Below, one piece after another: positions 24,239-33,700 of a stretch of DNA of 64,000 bases. Origin of the DNA: Marinibacterium profundimaris (lineage in GTDB: Bacteria > Pseudomonadota > Alphaproteobacteria > Rhodobacterales > Rhodobacteraceae); assembly GCF_002210095.1 (NCBI RefSeq), contig NZ_AQQR01000001.1, positions 310,001 to 374,000 on the forward strand, in the 5' to 3' direction. The notes below the pieces were generated by a model. That model did not search any database and was not told the origin of the DNA. It saw only the letters and a list, made by a program, of their open reading frames with translations. The position numbers and the translations under genes were made by a program. Position 1 is the first letter of the stretch. Each line of letters opens with the position of its first letter.

Positions 24239-25783
24239 TCACTTGCGCCACAAATCGGGCGTCAGCAAGGCAATGATGGCCAGCGTTTCCAGCCGCCCGA
24301 CCACCATCGCGACGCAAAGGACCAGCTTGGCGCCAGGGCCGAAGGCCAGGATGGGAATCTGCACGTCCGAGGCATGTTCGATCAGCGGGCCGGTTGTCGA
24401 CAGGGTCGCGACCGCCAGCACGATCGCCTCCTCGAACTGGATCCCGTATAGCCCCAGCACCAGGGTGACCGCCGTCAGCGAGATGGCGAACATCATGAAG
24501 AAGACCCAGGCGATGAAGGCACCGTTGCTCTGCAAACGGCGCTGGCCGCGCGCCATCGAGGTGACGGAGGACGGGTAGACAAGCCGCTCCATCTCGCGCA
24601 GGCCGTTGAGGTAGAGCGCATAGACCCGCAGCAGCTTGACCCCGCCGGCAGTGGTGGCCACCCCGCCGCCGATCATCGCCAGCCCCAGGAGGATGATGCC
24701 CGAAGCGCCCAGCCCCGACCAGCTTTCCGAGGTCTGCCAGTCCGTGCTGACAAAGCCTGTCGTGGACAGGTAGGATAGCACCGTGAAGGCCCCGCCCCAC
24801 AGCGCGCGCAACGCCTCGGCCGGGCGGCCGACCATGTCGATCTCGAAGGCGCCGATCCAGTGCCGCAGGAACAGCAGCAGCGGCACGCCGATCACCAGCA
24901 AGGCACCCACCCGGAACTCGGGGTCCTTCAGCAGGTTGCGCGTGCGCCCACCCGACAGCGTGTCGTCGGAGAATGTCAGTCGGCTGAGCGCGAAGATCAT
25001 GAAGCAGAACATGGCCAGCTCTCCCATCCGCCCCGCGGCCGCCCCGTCAAGCCCGCCGACCGGCGAGATCCCGGAGGTCGCCATCACCGACATGGCATGG
25101 ATCAGCGCCACCAGAGGCGGCTCTCCGGCGGCCAGCAGCAGCACCATCAGCACGCCGGTCAGCCCGGCGTAGATCGGCAGCAGCGTGCTGCCCACCCGGC
25201 GCAGACGCTTGGCCGGATCCGCGCGGGTCATCGCCAGGGTGCCGGGATCGGCGCGCCCCGGCTCGCCCCTCGCGGTGACCTCGAAGCCGCCCAGGCTCAT
25301 CGGCGCCAGGATCGCGCCGGCCGCCACCCACATCAGCAACCCGCCCAGCCAGGCGACCTCGGCCCGCCACAGATGCAGCGCCGGCGCCAGGCGATCCGGG
25401 TCGCCGAAGAGGTCGATGCCGGTGGTCGTCACCGCGCTGACCATATCGAGATAGGCGTTGATGAAGCGGGTGTTCTGCAGCGCGTCATGCACCGGCACCG
25501 CCAGGTACAGCGGCAACAGCGCGAAGGTCCCGAACAGCGCCAGCAGCTGGCGCATCTCTTCCCGTTGCGGCCGCACCCGGCCGCGCGCCAGCGAGATCAG
25601 CGTGACCACGATCAACCCCAGCGTGCCGGCATAGAAGAAGCTGCGCGCCGAGATGTCGTCGTCCCGCATCGTCGCGAGCAGGGCCGGCGGATACATGGCC
25701 GCGGCCGCGATGCCGAAGATCAACAGGAAAAGCGTCACGCGGCTGGGGCCGGCGCGGGCCCGGGATCTTCGCTTGGCCCGCAT
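24239..25783 (-). CDS. trkH: Trk potassium transporter, membrane subunit TrkH
   Basis: This 514-residue integral membrane protein of the SKT family has four pore-forming repeats. Filter-like segments are SAVTTTGIDLF, SVMATSGISPVGG, SYLSTTGFVSTDW and ATLSTTGPL. The TTAGGVKLLR stretch marks the loop region typical of TrkH. It moves K+ inward and needs TrkA for regulation. It begins 1 bp after the trkA stop, so the two form one operon. The first helices after the basic N-terminus are slightly divergent but complete. Confidence 0.95.
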   Translation of the reverse strand: MRAKRRSRARAGPSRVTLFLLIFGIAAAAMYPPALLATMRDDDISARSFFYAGTLGLIVVTLISLARGRVRPQREEMRQLLALFGTFALLPLYLAVPVHDALQNTRFINAYLDMVSAVTTTGIDLFGDPDRLAPALHLWRAEVAWLGGLLMWVAAGAILAPMSLGGFEVTARGEPGRADPGTLAMTRADPAKRLRRVGSTLLPIYAGLTGVLMVLLLAAGEPPLVALIHAMSVMATSGISPVGGLDGAAAGRMGELAMFCFMIFALSRLTFSDDTLSGGRTRNLLKDPEFRVGALLVIGVPLLLFLRHWIGAFEIDMVGRPAEALRALWGGAFTVLSYLSTTGFVSTDWQTSESWSGLGASGIILLGLAMIGGGVATTAGGVKLLRVYALYLNGLREMERLVYPSSVTSMARGQRRLQSNGAFIAWVFFMMFAISLTAVTLVLGLYGIQFEEAIVLAVATLSTTGPLIEHASDVQIPILAFGPGAKLVLCVAMVVGRLETLAIIALLTPDLWRK

Positions 25784-25784
25784 G

Positions 25785-27161
25785 TCAGAAAAAGTCGATC
25801 GAGACCTGCATCAGCCGCTCGATCTCGGGAACATCATCCGACATTGCAAATATGGTGACCACATCGCCCTCGTCGATCCTGAGCGATCCGGCCGGACGCA
25901 TCACCTTGTCGCCCTTCATCACCATGCCCACCAGCGCGCCCTCGGGGAAGTCGATGTCGCGCAGGCGCTGGCCGGCCATGGGCGAGGTGCCCATCACCTC
26001 GGCCTCGATCACCTCGGCCTCGGCGTCGCCAACCGAATAGACGGCGCGGACCCGGCCATGGCGCACGTGGCGCAGGATCGAGCTGACGGTGGTGGCGCGC
26101 GGGTTGATGTAGGCGTCGATGCCCAGCGGCTCCATCAGCGGCGACAGCGTCGGGTCGTTGACCAGAGCGATCGACATGCGCGCGCCCTCGGCCTTGGCGC
26201 GCACGGCGGCCAGCATGTTGGTCTTGTCGTCGTCGGTCAGCGAGATCACCGCATCCGCCTGCGCCACGCCGGCCTCGTGCAGCAGCGCCGCATCCAGCCC
26301 GTCGCCATGCAGCACGATGGTCCGTTCCAGCGCCTCGGCGGCGATCTCGGCGCGGGCCCTGTCGCGCTCGATCACGCGGGCACGGATCCGCGCCTCGCCC
26401 TTTTCCAGCGCGCGGGCCACCGTCAGGCCCACGTTGCCGCCGCCGATGATCACCACGCGGTCCTGCTTGGTCTGCGTCTTGCCCATGACCTCAAGCGTGC
26501 GCGGCACGTCGTCCTTGTGGGTGAAGACATAGACCGCATCGCCCGGAAAGATCTGGTCCCCGGCCTCGGGCGCGAACAAAGTGCCTTCGCGCCGGATGCC
26601 CACGACGACGGCCCGCAGAGTGGAAAACAGGTCGGTCAGCTGCCGCAGCGGCGTGTTCACGATGGGGCAATCGTCTTCGACCTGCACACCCAGAAGCTGG
26701 GCGCGGCCGTCCATGAAGGTCTCGATATCGAAGGTCGCTGGCGCGCGCAGGCGTTTCAGCGCGGCATTCGCAACCTCGCGTTCGGGGCTGATCACCACGT
26801 CGATCGGCAGGTGATCGCGGCGATAGAGATCGGAATAGATCGCGTTCAGATAGCTTTGCGCCCTGAGCCGCGCGATCTTGCGGTTGATGGAAAAGACCGA
26901 ATGCGCCACCTGGCAGGTGACCATGTTGACCTCGTCCGAATGGGTCGCGGCGATGATCATGTCCGCGTCGCGCGCGCCTGCCCGGTCCAGCACGTCGGGA
27001 TACGAGGCGAAGCCCGCGATCCCCTGCACGTCCAGCGTTTCCGTGGCGCGGCGCACCAGTTCGGGATTGCTGTCGACGACGGTGACATCGTTCAGCTCGC
27101 CCGAGAGATGCCGCGCGATCTGCCAGCCCACCTGGCCGGCCCCGCAGATGATGACCTTCAT
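25785..27161 (-). CDS. trkA: Trk potassium transporter, NAD-binding subunit TrkA
   Basis: This 458-residue cytoplasmic peripheral protein contains two TrkA-N (RCK) Rossmann domains, beginning MKVIICGAGQVGWQIARHL and VVIIGGGNVGLTVARALE (about residue 233), each followed by a TrkA-C domain. It gates TrkH through nucleotide binding. It sits directly upstream of trkH. In Rhodobacter-type genomes it normally follows ntrX; here two plus-strand genes intervene. Confidence 0.96.
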   Translation of the reverse strand: MKVIICGAGQVGWQIARHLSGELNDVTVVDSNPELVRRATETLDVQGIAGFASYPDVLDRAGARDADMIIAATHSDEVNMVTCQVAHSVFSINRKIARLRAQSYLNAIYSDLYRRDHLPIDVVISPEREVANAALKRLRAPATFDIETFMDGRAQLLGVQVEDDCPIVNTPLRQLTDLFSTLRAVVVGIRREGTLFAPEAGDQIFPGDAVYVFTHKDDVPRTLEVMGKTQTKQDRVVIIGGGNVGLTVARALEKGEARIRARVIERDRARAEIAAEALERTIVLHGDGLDAALLHEAGVAQADAVISLTDDDKTNMLAAVRAKAEGARMSIALVNDPTLSPLMEPLGIDAYINPRATTVSSILRHVRHGRVRAVYSVGDAEAEVIEAEVMGTSPMAGQRLRDIDFPEGALVGMVMKGDKVMRPAGSLRIDEGDVVTIFAMSDDVPEIERLMQVSIDFF

Positions 27162-27275
27162 CGGTTTGCCCTCTCCGGCGATGCTGTTGAGATGACCGGA
27201 AGTTTCTGCATGGCAGAGCCGGAAACAAGTTTCAATTCAATTGTCACGCCCGGCGAGTTGCGACACTCTGGGCCC

Positions 27276-27746
27276 ATGAAACCGATCCAATCCATTGCCA
27301 TGCCCCTGGCCCTGCTGGTCGCCGCGGTCGCCTGTTCGCCGCTCTCGACCTACTACAGACCGGGCGTCGAGGTTGCGCGGCTGGAAACGGACACCACCAA
27401 TTGCCAAGTCACCGCGGCTCAGGAAGTGCCTCCGAACAACCAGATTCGCTCCACCCCGACAGCCTTCTACCCCGGCGTCGCCTATTGCGGCGCCGCGGGC
27501 TGCATGTACGGCGACCCGTTCTGGTCCGACAGCTATATCTACACCGTCGACGTGAACGCGCCGCTGCGGCAGAAAGTGATCCAGCAATGCATGCGCGAAA
27601 AGGGCTACAGCCCCGTGCGCATCCCGCGCTGCCCCGTCGAGGTCAAGGCGCCGCCGGGGCGCACCACGGTGATGCCGGTGCTGACGCCCAGCTCATGCGC
27701 GGTGCGCAACCGCGACGGCAGCTACCAGATCGTCAACGTGGGCTGA
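27276..27746 (+). CDS. Cys-rich putative lipoprotein
   Basis: This 156-residue exported protein has a short signal peptide ending in a lipobox (LLVAAVACS, Cys about residue 20). The mature part has several Cys in pairs (TTNCQVTA, YCGAAGCMYGD, QQCMREKGYSP, RCPVE, SSCAVRN), suggesting disulfide bonds in the periplasm. The QQCMREKGY segment resembles a motif seen in other small envelope lipoproteins. I recognise no functional family. It is divergent from trkA and precedes a GC-rich hairpin at 27780-27805. Confidence 0.78.
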   Translation: MKPIQSIAMPLALLVAAVACSPLSTYYRPGVEVARLETDTTNCQVTAAQEVPPNNQIRSTPTAFYPGVAYCGAAGCMYGDPFWSDSYIYTVDVNAPLRQKVIQQCMREKGYSPVRIPRCPVEVKAPPGRTTVMPVLTPSSCAVRNRDGSYQIVNVG

Positions 27747-27779
27747 CGCCCGGGCGACATGTTGCATTCGATGCTTTTT

Positions 27780-27805
27780 CCGGCCCCCCGATTGGTCGGG
27801 GCCGG
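27780..27805 (+). terminator. Hairpin downstream of the Cys-rich lipoprotein gene
   Basis: CCGGCCCC (27780-27787) and GGGGCCGG (27798-27805) form a perfect 8-bp stem with a 10-nt loop. Only a weak T-rich tail (GTTCTCTTGG) follows on the plus strand, so termination is plausible but not certain. Confidence 0.45.
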
Positions 27806-27905
27806 GTTCTCTTGGCCTATTGTTAAGGATTTGAGGCGAGATTGACCGCGCTCCGACCGGACCCGGGGCGTCTTGTCGAATTATGCATCCTGCAGGGGGC
27901 ACGCC

Positions 27906-29744
27906 TTGAAGCACCTGACCATTACGCACAAACTCATCGCCCTGATTTGCGCCATGGCGCTGGTCGTGGCCTGGCTGACCTTCAACATGGTCGACCGCCT
28001 CAGCAGCACCGCCTACGACACCCGGCGCGACATGCTGCAGGCACAGGTCGAAAGCGCCCGCTCGATCCTGGAATACTATCACCAGCTGGAACTGGATGGC
28101 ACGCTCAGCACCGAAGAGGCCCGTGCGAACGCCTTCGCGGCCATCGGGTCCATTCGCTTCGAACCGAACGGCTACATCTTCGGCATTCAGTACGATGGCG
28201 TCTACCTGGTCCACCCGATCGAAGCGAAGGTCGGCACGAACCAAATGACCTCGCCCGACGTCTCGCCCGAATTGCGGGCCAACACGCGCTCTCACGTCGA
28301 ACTCGCCACGAGCGGTGGCGGTCTCAACGAATACGCGACGTCGATGCCGGGGGGCGAACCGGGCAAACTCTACGCCAAGCAGAGCATGATTCTGCCCTTT
28401 GACCCGTGGAACATGCTGATTGGTACTGGCGCCTACGTGAACGACATCGAGGCGATGATCGCCCGCGAGAAGCGACAGACCACGATTTTGGGTGCAGGTG
28501 CGATCGCTCTGCTGATGGTCGTCGCCATGCTCTTCGGCGCGACGATCACGCGGCCGCTGGCCCGGGTCCGCGCGGCGATCGACTCGGTGGCGCAGGACGA
28601 CACAAATTACATGATCCCCTACACGACGGGCACGAACGAGACCGCGCGCATCGCGAAGTCCACCAAGGCCCTGCAGGACAAGGTGCGCGAGCGGCTTGCC
28701 CTCGAACGCCAGCAGGCAGAGGACCAGGCCGCGCTCGAAGCCGAGCGCCAGAAGAACCACGACCTGCAGAAGGCCGAGGCCGAGCGTCAGGCCCATGTCG
28801 TCGCCACGATCCGCACCGCGCTGGAGGCTGTGGCCGATGGCGACCTGACGGTGCGCTGCGCCGATCTGGGCGAGGCGGATGCGGAACTGCGGGCGCACTT
28901 CAATTCGGCCATCGGCAAGCTGGAAAGCGCCATGACCGAGGTCACCATCAAGGGCGCCGACATCACCGCCACCAAGGACGAGATCCAGCGCGCCACGATG
29001 GAACTCTCGCAGCGCACCGAGCGCCAGGCCGCCAACCTAGAGGAAACCTCGGCCGCCCTGGAAGAACTCTCGACCACCGTGCGCCAGACGGCCGAGGGCG
29101 CGCAGGACGCGGCCCGGCGCGTCGTCTCCGTCTCGCAGGAGACCGAGACCTCGGATGCGATCGTCAACGACGCTGTCGCGGCGATGGACCGGATCGAGCA
29201 ATCGTCGGCCCGGATCGGCAACATCATCGGCGTGATCGAGGATATCGCCTTCCAGACCAACCTGCTGGCTCTGAACGCGGGTGTGGAAGCCGCGCGGGCC
29301 GGGGAAAGCGGCAAGGGGTTTGCCGTCGTCGCGCAGGAGGTCCGCGACCTGGCCCAGCGGTCGAGCGCCGCGGCCAAGGACGTCAAGGACCAGATCGGCG
29401 AATCCTCGACCCAGGTGGCCAGCGGCGTGCGGCTGGTGGGCGATACCGGCGAGGCGCTGAAGCGGATCTTCGAACAGATCAAGTCGGCCCGCGACATCGT
29501 GTCGAGCATCGCCGAAAGCGCCATGGAGCAGGATACGACCCTGCGCTCGCTGGCCGAGACGATCAACGACATGGACACCAACACCCAGCGCAACGCCGCC
29601 ATGGCCGAGGAGACGACGGCCTCCACCATGGCCCTGGGGTCGGATACCGATGCCCTGATGGCCCTGATCCACCGCTTCCGCGTCTCCGGCCAGGCCACGG
29701 CGACCATGGCGCCGGCGGACAACGACTTCCGGATGGCGGGCTGA
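27906..29744 (+). CDS. Methyl-accepting chemotaxis protein with Cache sensor domain
   Basis: This 612-residue receptor has a TM helix at about residues 8-30, a periplasmic single-Cache domain (about 35-190, including GYIFGIQYDGVYLVHPI), a second TM helix (about 196-218), a HAMP domain with coiled coil (about 220-330) and the MCP signalling domain. The conserved hairpin tip reads IAFQTNLLALNAGVEAARAG, and GKGFAVVAQEVRDLAQRS follows. The TTG at 27906 is preferred because GGGGG lies 6 nt upstream. No che genes are nearby. It is inserted, on the opposite strand, in an otherwise conserved ntr-trk cluster. Confidence 0.93.
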   Translation: MKHLTITHKLIALICAMALVVAWLTFNMVDRLSSTAYDTRRDMLQAQVESARSILEYYHQLELDGTLSTEEARANAFAAIGSIRFEPNGYIFGIQYDGVYLVHPIEAKVGTNQMTSPDVSPELRANTRSHVELATSGGGLNEYATSMPGGEPGKLYAKQSMILPFDPWNMLIGTGAYVNDIEAMIAREKRQTTILGAGAIALLMVVAMLFGATITRPLARVRAAIDSVAQDDTNYMIPYTTGTNETARIAKSTKALQDKVRERLALERQQAEDQAALEAERQKNHDLQKAEAERQAHVVATIRTALEAVADGDLTVRCADLGEADAELRAHFNSAIGKLESAMTEVTIKGADITATKDEIQRATMELSQRTERQAANLEETSAALEELSTTVRQTAEGAQDAARRVVSVSQETETSDAIVNDAVAAMDRIEQSSARIGNIIGVIEDIAFQTNLLALNAGVEAARAGESGKGFAVVAQEVRDLAQRSSAAAKDVKDQIGESSTQVASGVRLVGDTGEALKRIFEQIKSARDIVSSIAESAMEQDTTLRSLAETINDMDTNTQRNAAMAEETTASTMALGSDTDALMALIHRFRVSGQATATMAPADNDFRMAG

Positions 29745-29894
29745 GTGGGCGGCCGCCGACTGTCACCCGCCGGTGTCTGACGCAACGGTCCGATGGGCTG
29801 GCGTCGGAACGGGCAAAGACCCGGACCCGGCGGACATGCGGCCCGTCATCCTGGCAGACCGATTGGCAGACCGACCGGGCTGACACCCCGGTCC

Positions 29895-29938
29895 GGAGGG
29901 CCCCCGGCCCTCCCGCGCGGCGGAGCTTACTCCGCCGC
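29895..29938. repeat. Two adjacent hairpins at the ntrX 3' end
   Basis: GGAGGG/CCCTCC surrounds a 7-nt loop, and GCGGCGGAG/CTCCGCCGC (29917-29925, 29930-29938) pairs across the ntrX stop codon. With the short direct repeat GGCAGACCGA at 29853-29862 and 29865-29874, this makes a structured boundary between the convergent MCP and ntrX genes. No U-run is seen. Confidence 0.4.
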
Positions 29939-31339
29939 TTCCTGCGCTTCGTCCACGTGAGCCACGCGGGCCCCGGCCTTGTTGGTGGTGACCACGCCCA
30001 GCGACTTCAGCTTGCGGTGCAGGGCCGACCGCTCCATCCCGACGAAGGCCGCGGTCCGCGAGATGTTGCCGCCGAAACGGTTGATCTGGGTCAGCAGGTA
30101 TTCGCGCTCGAAGGCTTCGCGCGCCTCGCGCAGGGGCAGCGCCGCCAGCGCGCCGGACATGACCAGCCGGCCTTCCTCGCCGCCCTTCTCGCCCTCTTCG
30201 GGCAATTCGCGCGCCTCGATCGGGCCGGTGCCCTCGCCCAGGATCAGCACCCGTTCCACCAGGTTCTTCAGCTGCCGCACGTTGCCCGGCCAGACCATGG
30301 TCTGCATCAGCGCCACCGCCTCTTCGGTCAGTTCGCGCAGCGGCAAACCCTGGGTCTGGTTGCACGAGGCGATGAAATGCTCGGCCAGCACCGGGATATC
30401 CTCGCGCCGTTCCTCCAGCGAGGGCACCGCGATCGGCACCACGTTCAGACGATGGTACAGCTCTTGCCGGAAGGTGCCGGTGGCGATCTCGGTTTCCAGA
30501 TCCCGGTTGGTCGAGGAGATCACGCGCAGGTCCACCCGCACCTTGTCGGTGCCGCCGACGCGCTGGAATTGCTGATCGACCAGCACGCGCAGGATCTTGG
30601 ATTGCGTGCCCAGCGGCATGTCCGCGACCTCGTCGAAATAGACGACGCCGCCATGCGCTTCTTCCAGCAGGCCGGGTTCGACGCCGCGATCCGCCGTTTC
30701 GCGGCCGAACAGCACCTCTTCCATACGCTCCGGCGCGATCGAGGCACAGCTGACCGAGACGAAGGGCGCCCCGGCGCGGTTCGAATTGGCGTGGATGTAG
30801 CGCGCGGCGATCTCCTTGCCGCTGCCGGCCGGGCCGGTCAGCATCACGCGGCCATTGGATTTCGTCACCTTGTCCAGCTGGCTCACCAACCCGCGGAAGG
30901 CGCCGGACTTGCCGATCATCTCGGCGCTGGTCACCTCGCGCCGCTTCAGCGACGAATTCTCGCGCCGCAGCCGCGACGCTTCCATCGCGCGGCGGATCAC
31001 CACCAGCAGCTGGTCGATGTTGAACGGCTTCTCGATGAAGTCATAGGCGCCCTGCTTGATCGCGGCGACCGCGATCTCGATGTTGCCATGGCCCGATATG
31101 ATGACCACCGGCACATCCGGATTGTCGCGCTTGACCGTCTTGAGGATGTCGATCCCGTCCATCCGGCTGTCCTTCAGCCAGATGTCCAGCACCAGCAGCG
31201 CGGGCGCCTCGGCGTTGATCTGGGCCATCGCCTCGTCCGAGGTGCCGGCCTTGCGCGTGGAATAGCCTTCGTCTTCGAGGATGTCGGACACCAGTTCACG
31301 GATGTCCCGCTCGTCGTCTACGATCAGAATGTCACTCAT
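29927..31339 (-). CDS. ntrX: Two-component response regulator NtrX (no GAFTGA loop)
   Basis: This 470-residue regulator pairs with NtrY. It has a receiver domain (Asp in LVLDIWLKD, about residue 52; the Lys in FIEKPF), a central AAA+ domain with Walker A GPAGSGKE and Walker B YFDEV, and a Fis-type HTH at the C-terminus (ISRTAAFVGMERSALHRKL). Where sigma54 activators have GAFTGA, this reads FGRETADRGVEPGLLEEA, so sigma54 contact is not expected. It overlaps ntrY by 8 bp. In related bacteria NtrYX controls redox, envelope and nitrogen functions. Confidence 0.95.
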   Translation of the reverse strand: MSDILIVDDERDIRELVSDILEDEGYSTRKAGTSDEAMAQINAEAPALLVLDIWLKDSRMDGIDILKTVKRDNPDVPVVIISGHGNIEIAVAAIKQGAYDFIEKPFNIDQLLVVIRRAMEASRLRRENSSLKRREVTSAEMIGKSGAFRGLVSQLDKVTKSNGRVMLTGPAGSGKEIAARYIHANSNRAGAPFVSVSCASIAPERMEEVLFGRETADRGVEPGLLEEAHGGVVYFDEVADMPLGTQSKILRVLVDQQFQRVGGTDKVRVDLRVISSTNRDLETEIATGTFRQELYHRLNVVPIAVPSLEERREDIPVLAEHFIASCNQTQGLPLRELTEEAVALMQTMVWPGNVRQLKNLVERVLILGEGTGPIEARELPEEGEKGGEEGRLVMSGALAALPLREAREAFEREYLLTQINRFGGNISRTAAFVGMERSALHRKLKSLGVVTTNKAGARVAHVDEAQEAAE

Positions 31340-33599
31340 CTAGGGTCGCCTCTTCTTCCTGTTGGGCTTTTGTCTGGGATGCGGCGACCCCGGTGCCCAG
31401 GGGCAACCGGATCACCGCCATGGCGCCGACATGGTCCGACCCGTCAAACGACGGGGCGTCCTGAAGACTCAATGCGCCGCCATGGTCTTCGATAATCTTC
31501 TTCACGATGGGCAGGCCAAGGCCCGTGCCTTCGTCGCGGGTGGTCACGTATGGCTCGAAGAGCCGCGCACGGTCTTCTGGCAGGCCGATGCCGTTATCAG
31601 CGATCGTCAGCCGGGCAAAGGGCCCTTCGGATTTCAGCGTCACGCGAATTTCCGGGGTCACGCTGCCACCTTTTTTCAGATGAGATTCAATCGCTTCTCC
31701 GGCGTTCTTGATAAGGTTCGTCAACGCCTGCGAGATCATCGTGCCATCGAATTCGGCCAACAGCGCCTCCTGCGGCAGATCCGAACGGATGACCACATCG
31801 GGCTGCCCCGCCTGCTGCAGGATCACCACGTCGCGCACCGCCTGCACCAGGTCGGCGGCCTGCCGGTCGGGTTCCGGCATCCGCGCAAATTTCGAGAATT
31901 CGTCGACGATCCGGCGCAGGTCGTTGGTCTGGCGCACGATCACGTCGGTCATGGATTCCAGCCGCGCGGCCTCTTCCCCGACAATGGGCGAAAACTTGCG
32001 CTTGATCCGCTCTGCCGACAGCTGGATCGGGGTCAGCGGGTTCTTGATTTCATGCGCGATGCGGCGGGCCACGTCGCCCCAGGCGGCCATCCGCTGGGCC
32101 GAGACCAGATCGGTGACATCATCGAAGGCCACCACGTAGCCTTCAAGCCCGCCATCGCCCGCGCGCCGCGTGGCCATGCGGACCAGAAGATTCTCCTGCC
32201 CGTTCTGACGCACCACCTTGACCTCGCCCTGCGTGACCTCCTTCGGGCCCTTGCACAGTTCTTCGAAGAGCGCACCGAATTCCGGAACGGCCACCGACAG
32301 GGCCAGCGATTGCTCGTCTCCCGACCAGTCCAGCAGCCGTTCGGCCGAGCGGTTCACGAAGGTCACGCGCCCGCGCGGATCCAGCCCCACGACCCCGGAG
32401 GTCACGGAACTCAGCACGGAATCGAACATGCGCCGCCGTTCCTCGATCTGGCGGGTGTTGTCCAGCAGGGTCTGGCGCTGAGCCTTCAGCTGGCGCGTCA
32501 TCTGGTTGAAATATCGGCCCAGCATGGCGATCTCGTCGTCGCCGCGCTCTTCCGGGACGCGCACGTCCAGGTCGCCCGAACCGACGCGTTGTGCCGCCCC
32601 GGTCAGCCGCCCGACCGGCCGGGACAGGCGTTCGGCGAACCACAGACCGGCCCAGACCGCCGCCAGGATCAGGATCAGGGCAAAACCCAGGTACAGCAGC
32701 CCGAATTCAAAAAGCACCCTGCCCCGTTCGTTTTCAAGCTGCTGATACAGACGAACCGTCTCCTGCGTCTCGTCCAGAAGGTTCAGGATCTCGCCATCCA
32801 CGTCGCGGCTGATGTACAGGAACCGGTCCACGAAGGCCGTCAGCGGGATAAGCGCGCGGAATTCGTTGTTGTCCCAATCCTCGATGACCGAAATCCCCTC
32901 TTCCGAGGCCTCGATGAACTGCGCGTCGCTCGGCATCTCGAAGTTGAAGAGGTAAGAGCGTTCGCCGCGCGCGCGGATCTCTCCGGTGCCGTCGATCACA
33001 TAGGCCTCGCGCAGGCCGCGCTGGATCTGCGCCTGCCCGTTGGTCAGCACGGCGCGCAGTTCCCCGTCGATCATGAAGGCCGTGGACCGGCGGGCGCGAT
33101 CCAGGAAATCGGCCAGCGCCATGGCATCCTGCGCCAGGTCTTCGCGGTGTTCGGCCTCGTAGGCTTCGGCCGCGGCCAGAGATGAGCCCACCACCTGCCG
33201 CACCCGATCCGAAAACCAGCCTTCGAGCCCGATATTCACCGTCAGCCCGGCAAAGATCGCGACGGTCACGGTGGGGATCAGCGCCAACAGCGCGAAGGCC
33301 GCCGTCAGCCGCAGGTGCAGCCGCGACCCGGCGGAGCGCGCCCGCCGCGCGGCAACCAGCCGCCCGACCTGGCCCAGGACCAGCGCCGCGACGACGATGA
33401 TATAGACGAGATCGGCCAGCAGGATCGCCCGCAAGGCCGGGGACGAGGCGCCCTCGTCCATGGGGCCCAGCACAAGGTAGGTGGCCAGTGCCAGGACAGG
33501 CCCCAGCACCACCAGCCCAAGGGTGGCCGCGTTCTGTGTTCGACGCGCCCGGCTCCAGCGGCCGAGCGTTGCCAGAGTTCTGTGTGACCGGGTTGCCAC
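31332..33599 (-). CDS. ntrY: Sensor histidine kinase NtrY
   Basis: This 755-residue membrane kinase is predicted to have about three to four TM helices in the first 320 residues, with a periplasmic segment between them. A HAMP domain follows (LSRPVGRLTGAAQRVGSGDLDV), then a PAS domain (about 385-490), a HisKA H-box IAHEIKNPLTPIQLSAERIK, and an HATPase_c with DNGIGLPEDRARLFEPYVT. The GTG start at 33599 has GAGGG upstream. It is coupled to ntrX. About 100 bp containing a hairpin separates it from ntrC. Confidence 0.95.
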   Translation of the reverse strand: MATRSHRTLATLGRWSRARRTQNAATLGLVVLGPVLALATYLVLGPMDEGASSPALRAILLADLVYIIVVAALVLGQVGRLVAARRARSAGSRLHLRLTAAFALLALIPTVTVAIFAGLTVNIGLEGWFSDRVRQVVGSSLAAAEAYEAEHREDLAQDAMALADFLDRARRSTAFMIDGELRAVLTNGQAQIQRGLREAYVIDGTGEIRARGERSYLFNFEMPSDAQFIEASEEGISVIEDWDNNEFRALIPLTAFVDRFLYISRDVDGEILNLLDETQETVRLYQQLENERGRVLFEFGLLYLGFALILILAAVWAGLWFAERLSRPVGRLTGAAQRVGSGDLDVRVPEERGDDEIAMLGRYFNQMTRQLKAQRQTLLDNTRQIEERRRMFDSVLSSVTSGVVGLDPRGRVTFVNRSAERLLDWSGDEQSLALSVAVPEFGALFEELCKGPKEVTQGEVKVVRQNGQENLLVRMATRRAGDGGLEGYVVAFDDVTDLVSAQRMAAWGDVARRIAHEIKNPLTPIQLSAERIKRKFSPIVGEEAARLESMTDVIVRQTNDLRRIVDEFSKFARMPEPDRQAADLVQAVRDVVILQQAGQPDVVIRSDLPQEALLAEFDGTMISQALTNLIKNAGEAIESHLKKGGSVTPEIRVTLKSEGPFARLTIADNGIGLPEDRARLFEPYVTTRDEGTGLGLPIVKKIIEDHGGALSLQDAPSFDGSDHVGAMAVIRLPLGTGVAASQTKAQQEEEATLDE

Positions 33600-33662
33600 C
33601 CGCTGCCCTCACGAGTTGATGTGCCGCCTCTGGCGACAACCGCCATATGTCGTGGTCTTTTT

Positions 33663-33678
33663 CCGGTGGTGACACCGG
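33663..33678. repeat. Small hairpin between ntrC and ntrY
   Basis: CCGGTG-GTGA-CACCGG is a perfect 6-bp stem with a tetraloop in the only sizeable gap of the ntr operon. On the minus strand it is followed by A-rich DNA, not T, so it may be an RNA-processing or stability element rather than a terminator. Confidence 0.35.
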
Positions 33679-33700
33679 ACCGCCACGATCTGTGTCGGTT

